Positions 54,752 through 64,000 of a stretch of DNA of 64,000 bases are shown one piece after another. The position numbers and the translations under genes are program-made. The first letter of the stretch is position 1; each line of letters opens with the position of its first letter. The notes under the pieces are model-generated. The model ran no database searches. It had not been told where the DNA came from and saw only the letters and a list, made by a program, of their open reading frames with translations. The DNA is from Thermocatellispora tengchongensis (GTDB taxonomy: Bacteria > Actinomycetota > Actinomycetes > Streptosporangiales > Streptosporangiaceae): positions 155,602 through 219,601 of the forward strand of contig NZ_JACHGN010000009.1 in NCBI RefSeq assembly GCF_014202315.1, read 5' to 3'.

Positions 54752-55023
54752 CGTCCCTCCCTGGCGCTAGATTGGTCACAAGGGCCACGCGAAGGCCACG
54801 ATCGCAAGCGCGCCACCGGCTCCGCGGCGGGCGTACGTGACCTCATGCGCGGTAGCAAGCGACATACCCTGTCGCGGCGGACATACCCATCCGGGGAACT
54901 GCACACGCCGCAACGGCGTTCTTGACGGTGGCTGTGTCAGGTGGTGGAAGCGCCTACGATGGCACCGGAGACGCGTGTCTCGTCAGCCCGGCCGGGGTAG
55001 ACCTGCGAGGAGCTTTACATACA

Positions 55024-57834
<2,811 letters not shown>

Positions 57835-57847
57835 GGCCAGACCCGAG

Positions 57848-57882
57848 GAGAGCCCTCGCCGTACGACACGGCGGGGGCTCTC
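57848..57882 (+). terminator. Hairpin terminator after secA
   Basis: GAGAGCCCTCGCCGT pairs with ACGGCGGGGGCTCTC (one mismatch) around a 5-base loop, 13 bases after the secA stop. It lies between convergent genes, so it may act for both. Confidence 0.7.
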
Positions 57883-57917
57883 TCGCGTCCGGGGGTACGG
57901 ACGCGGGCCTGAACGGG

Positions 57918-58913
57918 TCAGGGCGTGGTCTCGAAGTCGGTGCACAACCAGCGCCGGCCGTACAGTTCCAGGCGCATGGCCAGCACGCGGTGGCGGTCGC
58001 CGCAGTGGACCAGGAGGCACATCTCGATGGCGTCTCCGCCGGGCATGTGGACGTGGGGCGCCGCCACGAAGGGCGGGCCGTCGGCGCGGATCACCGTGCC
58101 GGTGCGGACCAGTTCGCGGTACGCGGCGTCGGTGACGTGGGCGGCCACACTGGCGGGCGGGCGGCGCCCGGCCAGCACCTCGGCGAACGCCTGGCCGAGC
58201 TGCCGCAGCCGCCGCTCCCCGGGGATCTCCGGGCCCGCCGCGCCCGCCTCATCGGGGACCGCGGCCAGGTGGCGGCGGGGCTCGGGCGGTGGCGCGGCGT
58301 CCAGGGCCAGCGCCCCCTGGACGTACGCCACCGGCGCGGTCGGCGCGGGACGGCGCCCCTCGTCGTCATAGGGCGGGTCGGCGGGCGGAGGCGGCGCGAG
58401 GCTCGGATGCGCGCCGGCGGAGGCTGCGGCCTTGGAGGTGGCCAGCCGCGGGTGTGCGTTGTCGCCCGGGGGCGGGTTGTGGCTCGGGCGCGCGCCGGTG
58501 GCCGGGGGTGGGGTGAGGTTGAGGGGCGTGCCGGTGGCCGGGGGTGGGGTGACGATCGGGGGTGCATCGGCGCGCCGGGGCGGAGTCTGGCTCGGGTGCG
58601 GGTCGGTGGGTGGGGGCGCGGTGAGGCTCGGGTTCGGGCCCGTGGTGGACTGGGGCGGGTTGTGGCTCGGGTGCCGGTCGGCGGTGGGCTGGGGTGGGTT
58701 GTGGTTCCCGTGTGGGTGGGCGGTGGGCTGGGGTGGGGTGAGGTTCGGGTGTGGGTTGGTGGTGGGCTGGGGTGGGGTGTGGCTGGGGCGCGGGGCGGGG
58801 GGCACCGTGGGGCTCCGTTTCGTGCGGGGGCGTGTCGTGTTCGTCGTGATCAAGAGTTTTCGGGCCCCTCTCCGGATACCGCGCGCGCCAGCTTCCCGCG
58901 CCGGCGTCCCCAT
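57918..58913 (-). CDS. Rv3235-family protein with Pro-rich repeat N-terminus
   Basis: Up to 331 residues. The last 120 match the Rv3235/DUF6459-type core: LRQLGQAFAEVLAGRRPPAS, then HVTDAAYRELVRTGTVIRAD and HRVLAMRLELYGRRWLCTDF. Family function is unknown; it is found near secA in several actinobacteria. The N-terminal half is made of at least nine degenerate repeats of about 13 residues (PPQPT-x-x-P-H-x-x-x-T and variants), encoded by a 36-42-bp repeat at about 58.43-58.82 kb. The start is uncertain: ATG at 58913 or a downstream TTG near 58855. It is convergent with secA. Confidence 0.72.
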   Translation of the reverse strand: MGTPAREAGARGIRRGARKLLITTNTTRPRTKRSPTVPPAPRPSHTPPQPTTNPHPNLTPPQPTAHPHGNHNPPQPTADRHPSHNPPQSTTGPNPSLTAPPPTDPHPSQTPPRRADAPPIVTPPPATGTPLNLTPPPATGARPSHNPPPGDNAHPRLATSKAAASAGAHPSLAPPPPADPPYDDEGRRPAPTAPVAYVQGALALDAAPPPEPRRHLAAVPDEAGAAGPEIPGERRLRQLGQAFAEVLAGRRPPASVAAHVTDAAYRELVRTGTVIRADGPPFVAAPHVHMPGGDAIEMCLLVHCGDRHRVLAMRLELYGRRWLCTDFETTP

Positions 58914-58936
58914 GCGGGCGGCTTCGGGGGGAAAGG

Positions 58937-60349
58937 TCAGCCGCGGTTGGGGCGGCGGGTGCCAGGTTCCGGTGGGTTTCGGCGGCGGTCGCCGGGGCGC
59001 TCGGGGCGTCCGGAAGGGGGCCGGGCGGGGCGGGCGGGCTCGCCGGCGTCCGGTTCCTCGGGCTCGCGGCCGGGGGTGGGGATGTTCAGCGTCCTGATCA
59101 GCACGCTGAAGACCACGTAGTAGATCACGAAGTACAGCAGGCCGAACGCCAGGATCAGCCCCAGCCCGTGCGTGTTCGACTTGCCGGCGTTGAGCAGCAT
59201 GTCGATCGCGCCCGCGGAGAAGTTGAAGCCGAGCCTGGCGTCCAGGGCCGACAGCAGCGCCATGGAGGAGCCGAGCAGCAGCGCGTGCACGACGAACAGC
59301 ACCGGGGCGACGAAGATGAAGGCGAACTCGATCGGCTCGGTGATCCCGGTGACGAACGAGGTGAGCCCGGCGCCGATCATGATGCCGCCGACGGCGGGGC
59401 GGCGGTGGCGTGGGGCCGCGCGCCAGATGGCCAGCGCCGCCGCCGGGAGGCCGAACATCATGATCGGGAAGAATCCGGTCATGAAGATCCCGGCGCCCTG
59501 CTCGCCGGCGAAGTAGCAGTTCAGGTCGCCCGCCGCGGTGCGCGTCGCGCCTTCCACGCCGGCGGTGCACTCGGGGATCGTGAACCACACGATCGTGTTG
59601 ATGAAGTGGTGCAGGCCGAGCGGGATCAGCAGCCGGTTGGCGACGCCGTACACGCCGGCGCCGATCGTGCCGTGCTCGGCCAGCCAGTCGCCCGCCCCGC
59701 TCATCCAGTCGCCGATCGGCGGCCAGACGAGGCCGGTGACGACGCCCAGCGCCAGCGCCGCCACCGCGGTCACGATCGGCACGAACCGGCGCCCGCCGAA
59801 GAACGCCAGCCAGGAGGGCAGCTTGATCCGGTGGTAGCGCTGCCACAGCAGCGCGGCGAGCAGGCCGATCACGATGCCGCCGAGCACGCCGGTCGGGTTC
59901 TGCGCGCCCAGGTTGAGCTGTGCCACGGCCCGGCCGTCCGGGTCCAGGGCCGTGATCAGGACCTTCTTGTGGACCGCGCTCTGGGGCGGGGCGTCGAAGA
60001 ACATGACCTTGCTGACCCGGTCGAAGACCAGGTAGCCGACCAGCGCGGCCAGGGCCGTGGAGCCGTCGGCGCGGCGTGCGAAGCCGATGGCCACGCCGAC
60101 CGCGAACAGCAGCGGCAGGTTGTCGAACAGGGCGCCGCCCGCCGCCGCGAAGATCCCGGCGACCCGGTCCAGGAACGCGCTGTCGGTGCGTCCCAGCAGG
60201 TCGTCCTGGCCGAAGCGCAGCAGCAGCCCGGCGGCCGGCAGCACGGCGATCGGGAGCATCAGCGAGCGCCCGATACGCTGCAGCACCGCGAACGCGGCCG
60301 ACCAGATCGAGCCGCCCCCGGCGGTGCCCTCGGCGGCCGTCGTGCCCAT
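58937..60349 (-). CDS. PTS EIIC permease, N-acetylglucosamine/glucose type (paralog 1)
   Basis: A 470-residue sugar-PTS membrane subunit. It starts with LQRIGRSLMLPIAVLPAAGL, the EIIC(Glc) signature. It includes LLFAVGVAIGFARRADGSTA, GLHHFINTIVWFTIPE and the highly conserved SFVTGITEPIEFAFIFVAPV, where Glu contacts the sugar. About ten hydrophobic segments are visible. The cytoplasmic tail is Pro/Arg-rich. No EIIB or EIIA domain is fused, so it must pair with a separate EIIB such as that at 63.8 kb. The start is ATG at 60349 or 60367. Together with its neighbour and dasR it forms a minus-strand unit. Confidence 0.9.
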   Translation of the reverse strand: MGTTAAEGTAGGGSIWSAAFAVLQRIGRSLMLPIAVLPAAGLLLRFGQDDLLGRTDSAFLDRVAGIFAAAGGALFDNLPLLFAVGVAIGFARRADGSTALAALVGYLVFDRVSKVMFFDAPPQSAVHKKVLITALDPDGRAVAQLNLGAQNPTGVLGGIVIGLLAALLWQRYHRIKLPSWLAFFGGRRFVPIVTAVAALALGVVTGLVWPPIGDWMSGAGDWLAEHGTIGAGVYGVANRLLIPLGLHHFINTIVWFTIPECTAGVEGATRTAAGDLNCYFAGEQGAGIFMTGFFPIMMFGLPAAALAIWRAAPRHRRPAVGGIMIGAGLTSFVTGITEPIEFAFIFVAPVLFVVHALLLGSSMALLSALDARLGFNFSAGAIDMLLNAGKSNTHGLGLILAFGLLYFVIYYVVFSVLIRTLNIPTPGREPEEPDAGEPARPARPPSGRPERPGDRRRNPPEPGTRRPNRG

Positions 60350-60460
60350 CCGTCCCTCGCTCCCCATACGCCCTCGCCGGGGGGAGGCACGGTGTTCCTA
60401 CCACGGATCGCCGGCGTGTACGCCCCGGCGGGGCAGGCCGCCGGGGCCGTACGCGTCCGG

Positions 60461-61804
60461 CTAGGTCGCCGCGGAGGCCCCGGGTTTGGCCGGGGTGCTC
60501 TCGCCGGAGTCCACGTCGGGTTCCGGCTCGCGCCCGGGGGTCATGATGTTCAGCCGCCTGATCAGGAAGCTGAAGATCACGTAGTACAGGATCGCGTAGA
60601 TCACGCCCAAGCCCATGATCAGCCAGAAGTTGTTGGTGTTGGACTTGGACAGGTTCAGCACCGCGTCGATCAGCCCGGCCGAGAACCCGAAGCCGAGCCA
60701 GCCGTCCATCGCCGCGGTGATCGCCAGCGCCGCGCCGGTGAGCAGCGCGTGCACGATGAACAGCACCGGGGCGACGAAGATGAAGGCGAACTCGATCGGC
60801 TCGGTGATGCCGGTGACGAAGGAGATCAGCGCCGCGGAGAACATGATGCCGCCGATGGCGGCGCGGCGGTGCGGCGGCGCGGCGTGCCAGATGGCCAGCG
60901 CGGCGGCGGGCAGGCCGAACATCATCACCGGGAAGAACCCGGCCATGAACTCGCCCGAGCCCATGTTGCCGGCGAAGTAGCAGTTCAGGTCGCCCGCGGC
61001 CGTCGTGGTCGCGCCGTTCACGCCCGCGGTGCACTCGGGCACGGTGAACCAGACGATGGAGTTCACGAAGTGGTGCAGGCCGAGCGGGATCAGCAGCCGG
61101 TTCACCACGCCGTAGATGCCGGCGCCGATGGTGGAGTGGGTGGCCAGCCAGTCGCCGAAGTCGCTCAGCCCCTGGCCGATCGGCGGCCAGATCAGCCCGA
61201 AGATCACGCCCAGCACCAGCGCGGCCAGCGCGGTGACCATGGGGACGAACCGGCGCCCGCCGAAGAACGCCAGCCAGGCGGGCAGCTTGATCCGGTAGTA
61301 CCGCTGCCACAGCAGCGCGGTGACGACGCCGATGAGGATGCCGCCGAGCACCCGCGTGGGGTTGGCCGAGGCGAGATTGATCATGTCGACGGCGGTGCCG
61401 TCGGCCCCCACCACCTTCTGCGAGACCTGCCCCTTGAGGTCGGAGTTGAAGAACATCAGGTGCGTGACCCGGTCCCAGACCAGATAGCCGACGACGGCGG
61501 CCAGTGCCGTGGAGCCGTCCGCCTTGCGCGCGAACCCGATCGCCACGCCCACCGCGAACAGCAGCGGCAGTGCGTCGAACAGGGCGCCGCCCGCCCCTCC
61601 GACGATCGCGGCGACCCGGTCCAGGGTGACGTTGTCCGTGCGGCCGAGCAGGTCGTCCTGGCCGATGCGGAGCAGCAGCGCGGCCGCGGGGAGGGCCGCG
61701 ATCGGGAGCATGAGCGACCGGCCGATGCGCGACAGCACCGCCATGACGGCCGATTGGGACTTGGGTGCCGCGGGGAGGCCCGCGTCCGCTGAGGTGGAAC
61801 TCAT
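60461..61804 (-). CDS. PTS EIIC permease, N-acetylglucosamine/glucose type (paralog 2)
   Basis: A 447-residue EIIC subunit and close paralog of the downstream gene. VLSRIGRSLMLPIAALPAAA, the pore segment GLHHFVNSIVWFTVPECTAG and SFVTGITEPIEFAFIFVAPV are nearly the same in both. The N-terminus is short and the C-terminal tail Asp/Glu/Pro-rich. In Streptomyces the counterpart pair is nagE1-nagE2 with nagF (EIIB), where one pore imports N-acetylglucosamine; which of these two does so cannot be told by eye. The ATG has a GGAGGAA site. It follows dasR by 34 bases, probably as one operon. Confidence 0.92.
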   Translation of the reverse strand: MSSTSADAGLPAAPKSQSAVMAVLSRIGRSLMLPIAALPAAALLLRIGQDDLLGRTDNVTLDRVAAIVGGAGGALFDALPLLFAVGVAIGFARKADGSTALAAVVGYLVWDRVTHLMFFNSDLKGQVSQKVVGADGTAVDMINLASANPTRVLGGILIGVVTALLWQRYYRIKLPAWLAFFGGRRFVPMVTALAALVLGVIFGLIWPPIGQGLSDFGDWLATHSTIGAGIYGVVNRLLIPLGLHHFVNSIVWFTVPECTAGVNGATTTAAGDLNCYFAGNMGSGEFMAGFFPVMMFGLPAAALAIWHAAPPHRRAAIGGIMFSAALISFVTGITEPIEFAFIFVAPVLFIVHALLTGAALAITAAMDGWLGFGFSAGLIDAVLNLSKSNTNNFWLIMGLGVIYAILYYVIFSFLIRRLNIMTPGREPEPDVDSGESTPAKPGASAAT

Positions 61805-61838
61805 CGGGCATTCCTCCAGGGGGGTGTGAGGGGAGGAG

Positions 61839-62579
61839 TCAGCTACGTCGTTGCGGTATCTCCAGGACCGTGCGGAGCTGGTAGCGGTCGGCGCGGTAGG
61901 TGGAGACGCCGAGCTCCACGCACACGCCCGCCGCGAACGAGCGGCGTTGCAGCAGGAGCGCCGCGCCGCCGCGGGGCAGTTTGAGCAGGTCGGCGTCGCC
62001 GGGGTCGGCGACTCCGCCGTCGATGGTCAGCTCGCCGGCGTCGAGCACGAGCCCGTAGCGGGATTCGAGCAGGCCGTAGAGCGAGCGGTCGGTGAGGTCG
62101 TGGGCGGACAGGTCGGGGGCGAGCGCGACCGGGATGTGGGCGCGCTCGATGCACAGCGGCTCGCCGTCGGCGGTGCGCAGCCGCTCGATGAAGTGCACCT
62201 CGTCGCCGGGCTGGATGCCCAGCTCGCGCGCCAGGTGCGCGCTGGCCCGCACGATCCGCCGGTCGAGGTCGCGCGAGCCGGGGGTCAGGCCGCGGGCGCG
62301 CATGTCGTCGGTGAAGGAGGTGAGCCGCAGCGTCATCTCGATCTTGGGCCGGGCCACGAAGGTGCCCTTGCCCGCGACCCGGTGCAGCCGTCCCTCGGAG
62401 ACGAGGTGGTCCACCGCCTGGCGCACGGTCATCCGGGACAGACCGAAGCGCTGGCACAGCTCGCGCTCGGACGGGATCGCGGCGCCGATGCTCAGCTCGT
62501 TGCTCTCGATCAGGTCGAGCAGGATCTCGCGGAGCTGGAAGTACTTGGGCACCGGGCTGTCCGGGTCGATCTGTGCCAC
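61839..62579 (-). CDS. dasR: GntR/HutC-family regulator, DasR-like
   Basis: A 246-residue repressor of the GntR family, HutC subfamily. The winged helix is at about residues 10-75 (PKYFQLREILLDLIESNELS, IPSERELCQRFGLSRMTVRQ, GRLHRVAGKGTFVARPKIEM). The UTRA effector domain follows (IVRASAHLARELGIQPGDEV, EPLCIERAHIPVAL), which in DasR binds glucosamine-6-phosphate or GlcNAc-6-phosphate. A dre-like palindrome lies 42 bases upstream, and the gene is followed by PTS EIIC genes, so a DasR assignment is well supported. It probably represses itself, the PTS and the divergent SIS gene. The GTG has a GGGAGGACC site. Confidence 0.9.
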   Translation of the reverse strand: MAQIDPDSPVPKYFQLREILLDLIESNELSIGAAIPSERELCQRFGLSRMTVRQAVDHLVSEGRLHRVAGKGTFVARPKIEMTLRLTSFTDDMRARGLTPGSRDLDRRIVRASAHLARELGIQPGDEVHFIERLRTADGEPLCIERAHIPVALAPDLSAHDLTDRSLYGLLESRYGLVLDAGELTIDGGVADPGDADLLKLPRGGAALLLQRRSFAAGVCVELGVSTYRADRYQLRTVLEIPQRRS

Positions 62580-62620
62580 GGTCCTCCCTTCCCGTGGGTC
62601 GGATGGGTTATGGTTCGTAC

Positions 62621-62642
62621 TGGTCTAGTCCGGACTAGACCA
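62621..62642. promoter_or_regulatory. Perfect 22-bp palindrome: two overlapping dre-type sites
   Basis: The left arm TGGTCTAGTCC is followed directly by its exact reverse complement. Each half-palindrome matches the DasR core TGGTCTAGACCA at 10 of 12 positions, and the two cores start 10 bases apart, one helical turn. The site lies between dasR and the divergent SIS gene and can control both. Confidence 0.85.
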
Positions 62643-62749
62643 CAGGCCGGAAATGGGTGTCAACGTTCGGGTAGGAGACGAGTCGGTAACGGTACGGCCA
62701 ACCGGCCGCCGCCTGCGGTCCCGCCTGCGAGTCGGAGGAAGAGCGCCTG

Positions 62750-63784
62750 ATGACGACCAGAATGCGCAGCGAGATCGGTGAGCAGCCGACGGCGTTGCGC
62801 GCCACGCTAGACGCCCTCCTCCCGCGGGTGGACGAGGTGCGGCGGCTCGGCGACCAGACCCGCCAGTTGCTGTTCATCGCCCGCGGCACGTCCGACAACG
62901 CCGCCGTGTACGGCCGCTATCTGACCGAGGCGCGTACCGGCCGGCTCGCCACGCTGGCCGCCCCGTCGATCGCCACCACCTACCGGCGCAAGCTCGACCT
63001 GGACGGCGTGCTGGCGGTCGCGCTGTCGCAGTCGGGCCGCACCGAGGAGATCGTGGAGACGCTGACCTGGGCCGCCGACTGCGGGGCCAGGACCGTCGCG
63101 ATCACCAACGGCGGGCCGGAGTCGCCGCTCGCGCAGGCCGCCGACCTCGCGCTGTGCACCGAGGCGGGCGAGGAGAAGGCGGTGCCCGCCACCAAGACGT
63201 ACACCACGGCGCTGGCCGCGCTCGCCGTGCTCGCGCTCGGCCTGGGCGCGGACGTCGAGCCCGCCGACCTGCAGCGGGTGCCCGACGCGGTGGAGAAGCT
63301 GATCCACGACCCGGGCGACCTCGACGCGGTGGTCGAGGGCCTGGCCGGCAAGCCCGGCGTGGTCGTGTCCGGCCGCGGCATGGCCTTCTCGACCGCGCTG
63401 GAACTCGCGCTGAAGCTCAAGGAGGCGTGCTACATGCACGCCATGGGCCTGTCGTACGCCGACCTGCTGCACGGCCCGATCGCGGTCGTGGACGCCGACA
63501 CCCCGGCCATCCTGGTGGCCGCGGGCGAGGGGCCGACCCTGCCCGGCACCATCGCGCTGGCCGAGCGGGTCACCGGCGCGGGCGCGGCGGCGTACGGCGT
63601 GGGCGGGGGCACCGGGCTCGCGGCCGTGTCCACCGCCTCCCTGAACGGGCCCGACCTTCCCGAGTGGGTGGCCCCGCTCGGCCTGATCGTGCCGGGACAG
63701 TTGCTCACCGAGGCGCTTGCGCGCAGGCTGGGGATCGATCCCGACGCGCCGCGGGGCCTGAAGAAGGTCACCCAGACCGACTAG
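62750..63784 (+). CDS. SIS-domain aminosugar-phosphate enzyme (GlmS/deaminase-like)
   Basis: A 344-residue protein with two SIS domains, like the isomerase half of GlmS or NagB-II type glucosamine-6-phosphate deaminases. Domain 1 shows LLFIARGTSDNAAVYGRYLT and ALSQSGRTEEIVETL. Domain 2 shows VVVSGRGMAFSTALELALKL and KEACYMHAMGLSYADLLHGP, where the catalytic Glu and His are expected. No glutaminase domain is present, so deamination or isomerisation of glucosamine-6-phosphate is more likely than amidotransfer. It is divergent from dasR across the dre palindrome. The ATG at 62750 has GGAGGAA ten bases upstream. Confidence 0.87.
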   Translation: MTTRMRSEIGEQPTALRATLDALLPRVDEVRRLGDQTRQLLFIARGTSDNAAVYGRYLTEARTGRLATLAAPSIATTYRRKLDLDGVLAVALSQSGRTEEIVETLTWAADCGARTVAITNGGPESPLAQAADLALCTEAGEEKAVPATKTYTTALAALAVLALGLGADVEPADLQRVPDAVEKLIHDPGDLDAVVEGLAGKPGVVVSGRGMAFSTALELALKLKEACYMHAMGLSYADLLHGPIAVVDADTPAILVAAGEGPTLPGTIALAERVTGAGAAAYGVGGGTGLAAVSTASLNGPDLPEWVAPLGLIVPGQLLTEALARRLGIDPDAPRGLKKVTQTD

Positions 63785-63840
63785 GCCCGCGCGGGACGTC
63801 GTTTAGCCTGGTCACAGGGGTGCTGGAGACTGGAGGAGAC

Positions 63841-64000
63841 ATGGCGGCAGACGCAGAGGCGATCATCGCCGGTCTCGGTGGTGCCGACAACATCATCGAG
63901 ATCGAACCGTGCATCACCCGGCTGCGCACCGAGGTGCACGACGCCTCCAAGGTCGATCAGGCCGCGCTCAAGGCGGCCGGCGCCCACGGCGTGATGGCGG
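63841..64000 (+). CDS. PTS EIIB subunit (GlcNAc/glucose type), 3' partial
   Basis: The first 53 residues of a stand-alone EIIB domain. ADAEAIIAGLGGADNIIEIE followed by PCITRLRTEV is the EIIB(Glc) signature; the Cys in CITRLR is the phosphoryl-carrying residue that passes phosphate to the sugar held by EIIC. The ATG has a GGAGGAG site a few bases upstream. It lies 56 bases after the SIS gene. It would serve one or both EIIC proteins encoded at 59-61.8 kb. The gene runs off the right edge of the window. Confidence 0.9.
   Translation, partial: MAADAEAIIAGLGGADNIIEIEPCITRLRTEVHDASKVDQAALKAAGAHGVMA

Noticed and set aside
63785-63840. dre site before the EIIB gene
   Set aside because: Only TGGTC is present; the other half of the palindrome is missing.

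Overview
The window is a very GC-rich chromosomal segment. GC dominates third codon positions, GTG and TTG starts are common, many genes are coupled by ATGA/GTGA overlaps, and several starts look leaderless. Gene content points to a filamentous actinobacterium (Actinomycetota), most likely Streptosporangiales-like: WhiB, MtrA-MtrB-LpqB, the full F420 set FbiA/B/C, a DasR-type GntR regulator with a dre operator, and a DtxR-type iron box. The family or genus is my inference. From memory, much of the gene order resembles the Mycobacterium tuberculosis block running from manB/fbiAB/whiB2 to secA1, and the equivalent Streptomyces region.

Layout. 1-3.0 kb: end of a flippase-like membrane protein, a GT4 glycosyltransferase and a sugar-1-phosphate nucleotidyltransferase. 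3.0-7.4 kb: a four-gene iron-siderophore ABC importer on the minus strand behind an iron box. 7.6-17 kb: a PPOX/F420-type enzyme, small proteins, an AlkA-like glycosylase, fbiC, a substrate-binding/VWA protein whose N-terminus is built from an inserted DNA repeat, then fbiA-fbiB. 17-28.3 kb: a Gln/Pro-rich membrane protein, whiB, a repeat-rich 1-kb gap, a giant GT2 membrane glycosyltransferase coupled to a DUF5719 protein, a zincin-like protein, DUF3499, phosphomannomutase, Trm112-like and a SIS isomerase. 28.3-36.8 kb: CDF transporter, MerR regulator, two consecutive but different S-adenosylhomocysteine hydrolases, a 12-unit minisatellite, and a divergent DUF305/LVIVD pair.

36.9-44.6 kb: RDD and SpoIIM genes, then a minus-strand operon (membrane protein, DUF4129, DUF4350, MoxR, DUF58). 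45-49.3 kb: mtrA-mtrB-lpqB. 49.4-57.9 kb: comF, a decayed IclR regulator, a structured leader before hpf, a NarL/LuxR response regulator, a YcaQ-like glycosylase, a small membrane protein and secA. 57.9-64 kb: an Rv3235-family protein with Pro-rich repeats, two tandem PTS EIIC genes, dasR, and divergently a SIS sugar-phosphate enzyme and the start of a PTS EIIB gene.

Themes. The nucleotidyltransferase, phosphomannomutase, SIS isomerase and GT genes suggest mannose activation for cell-envelope glycans. All F420 assembly enzymes except FbiD lie within 7 kb. MtrAB-LpqB, WhiB and SecA are cell-cycle, development and secretion functions. The right end is an N-acetylglucosamine uptake and control locus. 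No CRISPR array, tRNA, rRNA, prophage or transposase was seen. The unusual content is mostly repeats, the paired SahH enzymes, the dre arrangement and the hpf leader.
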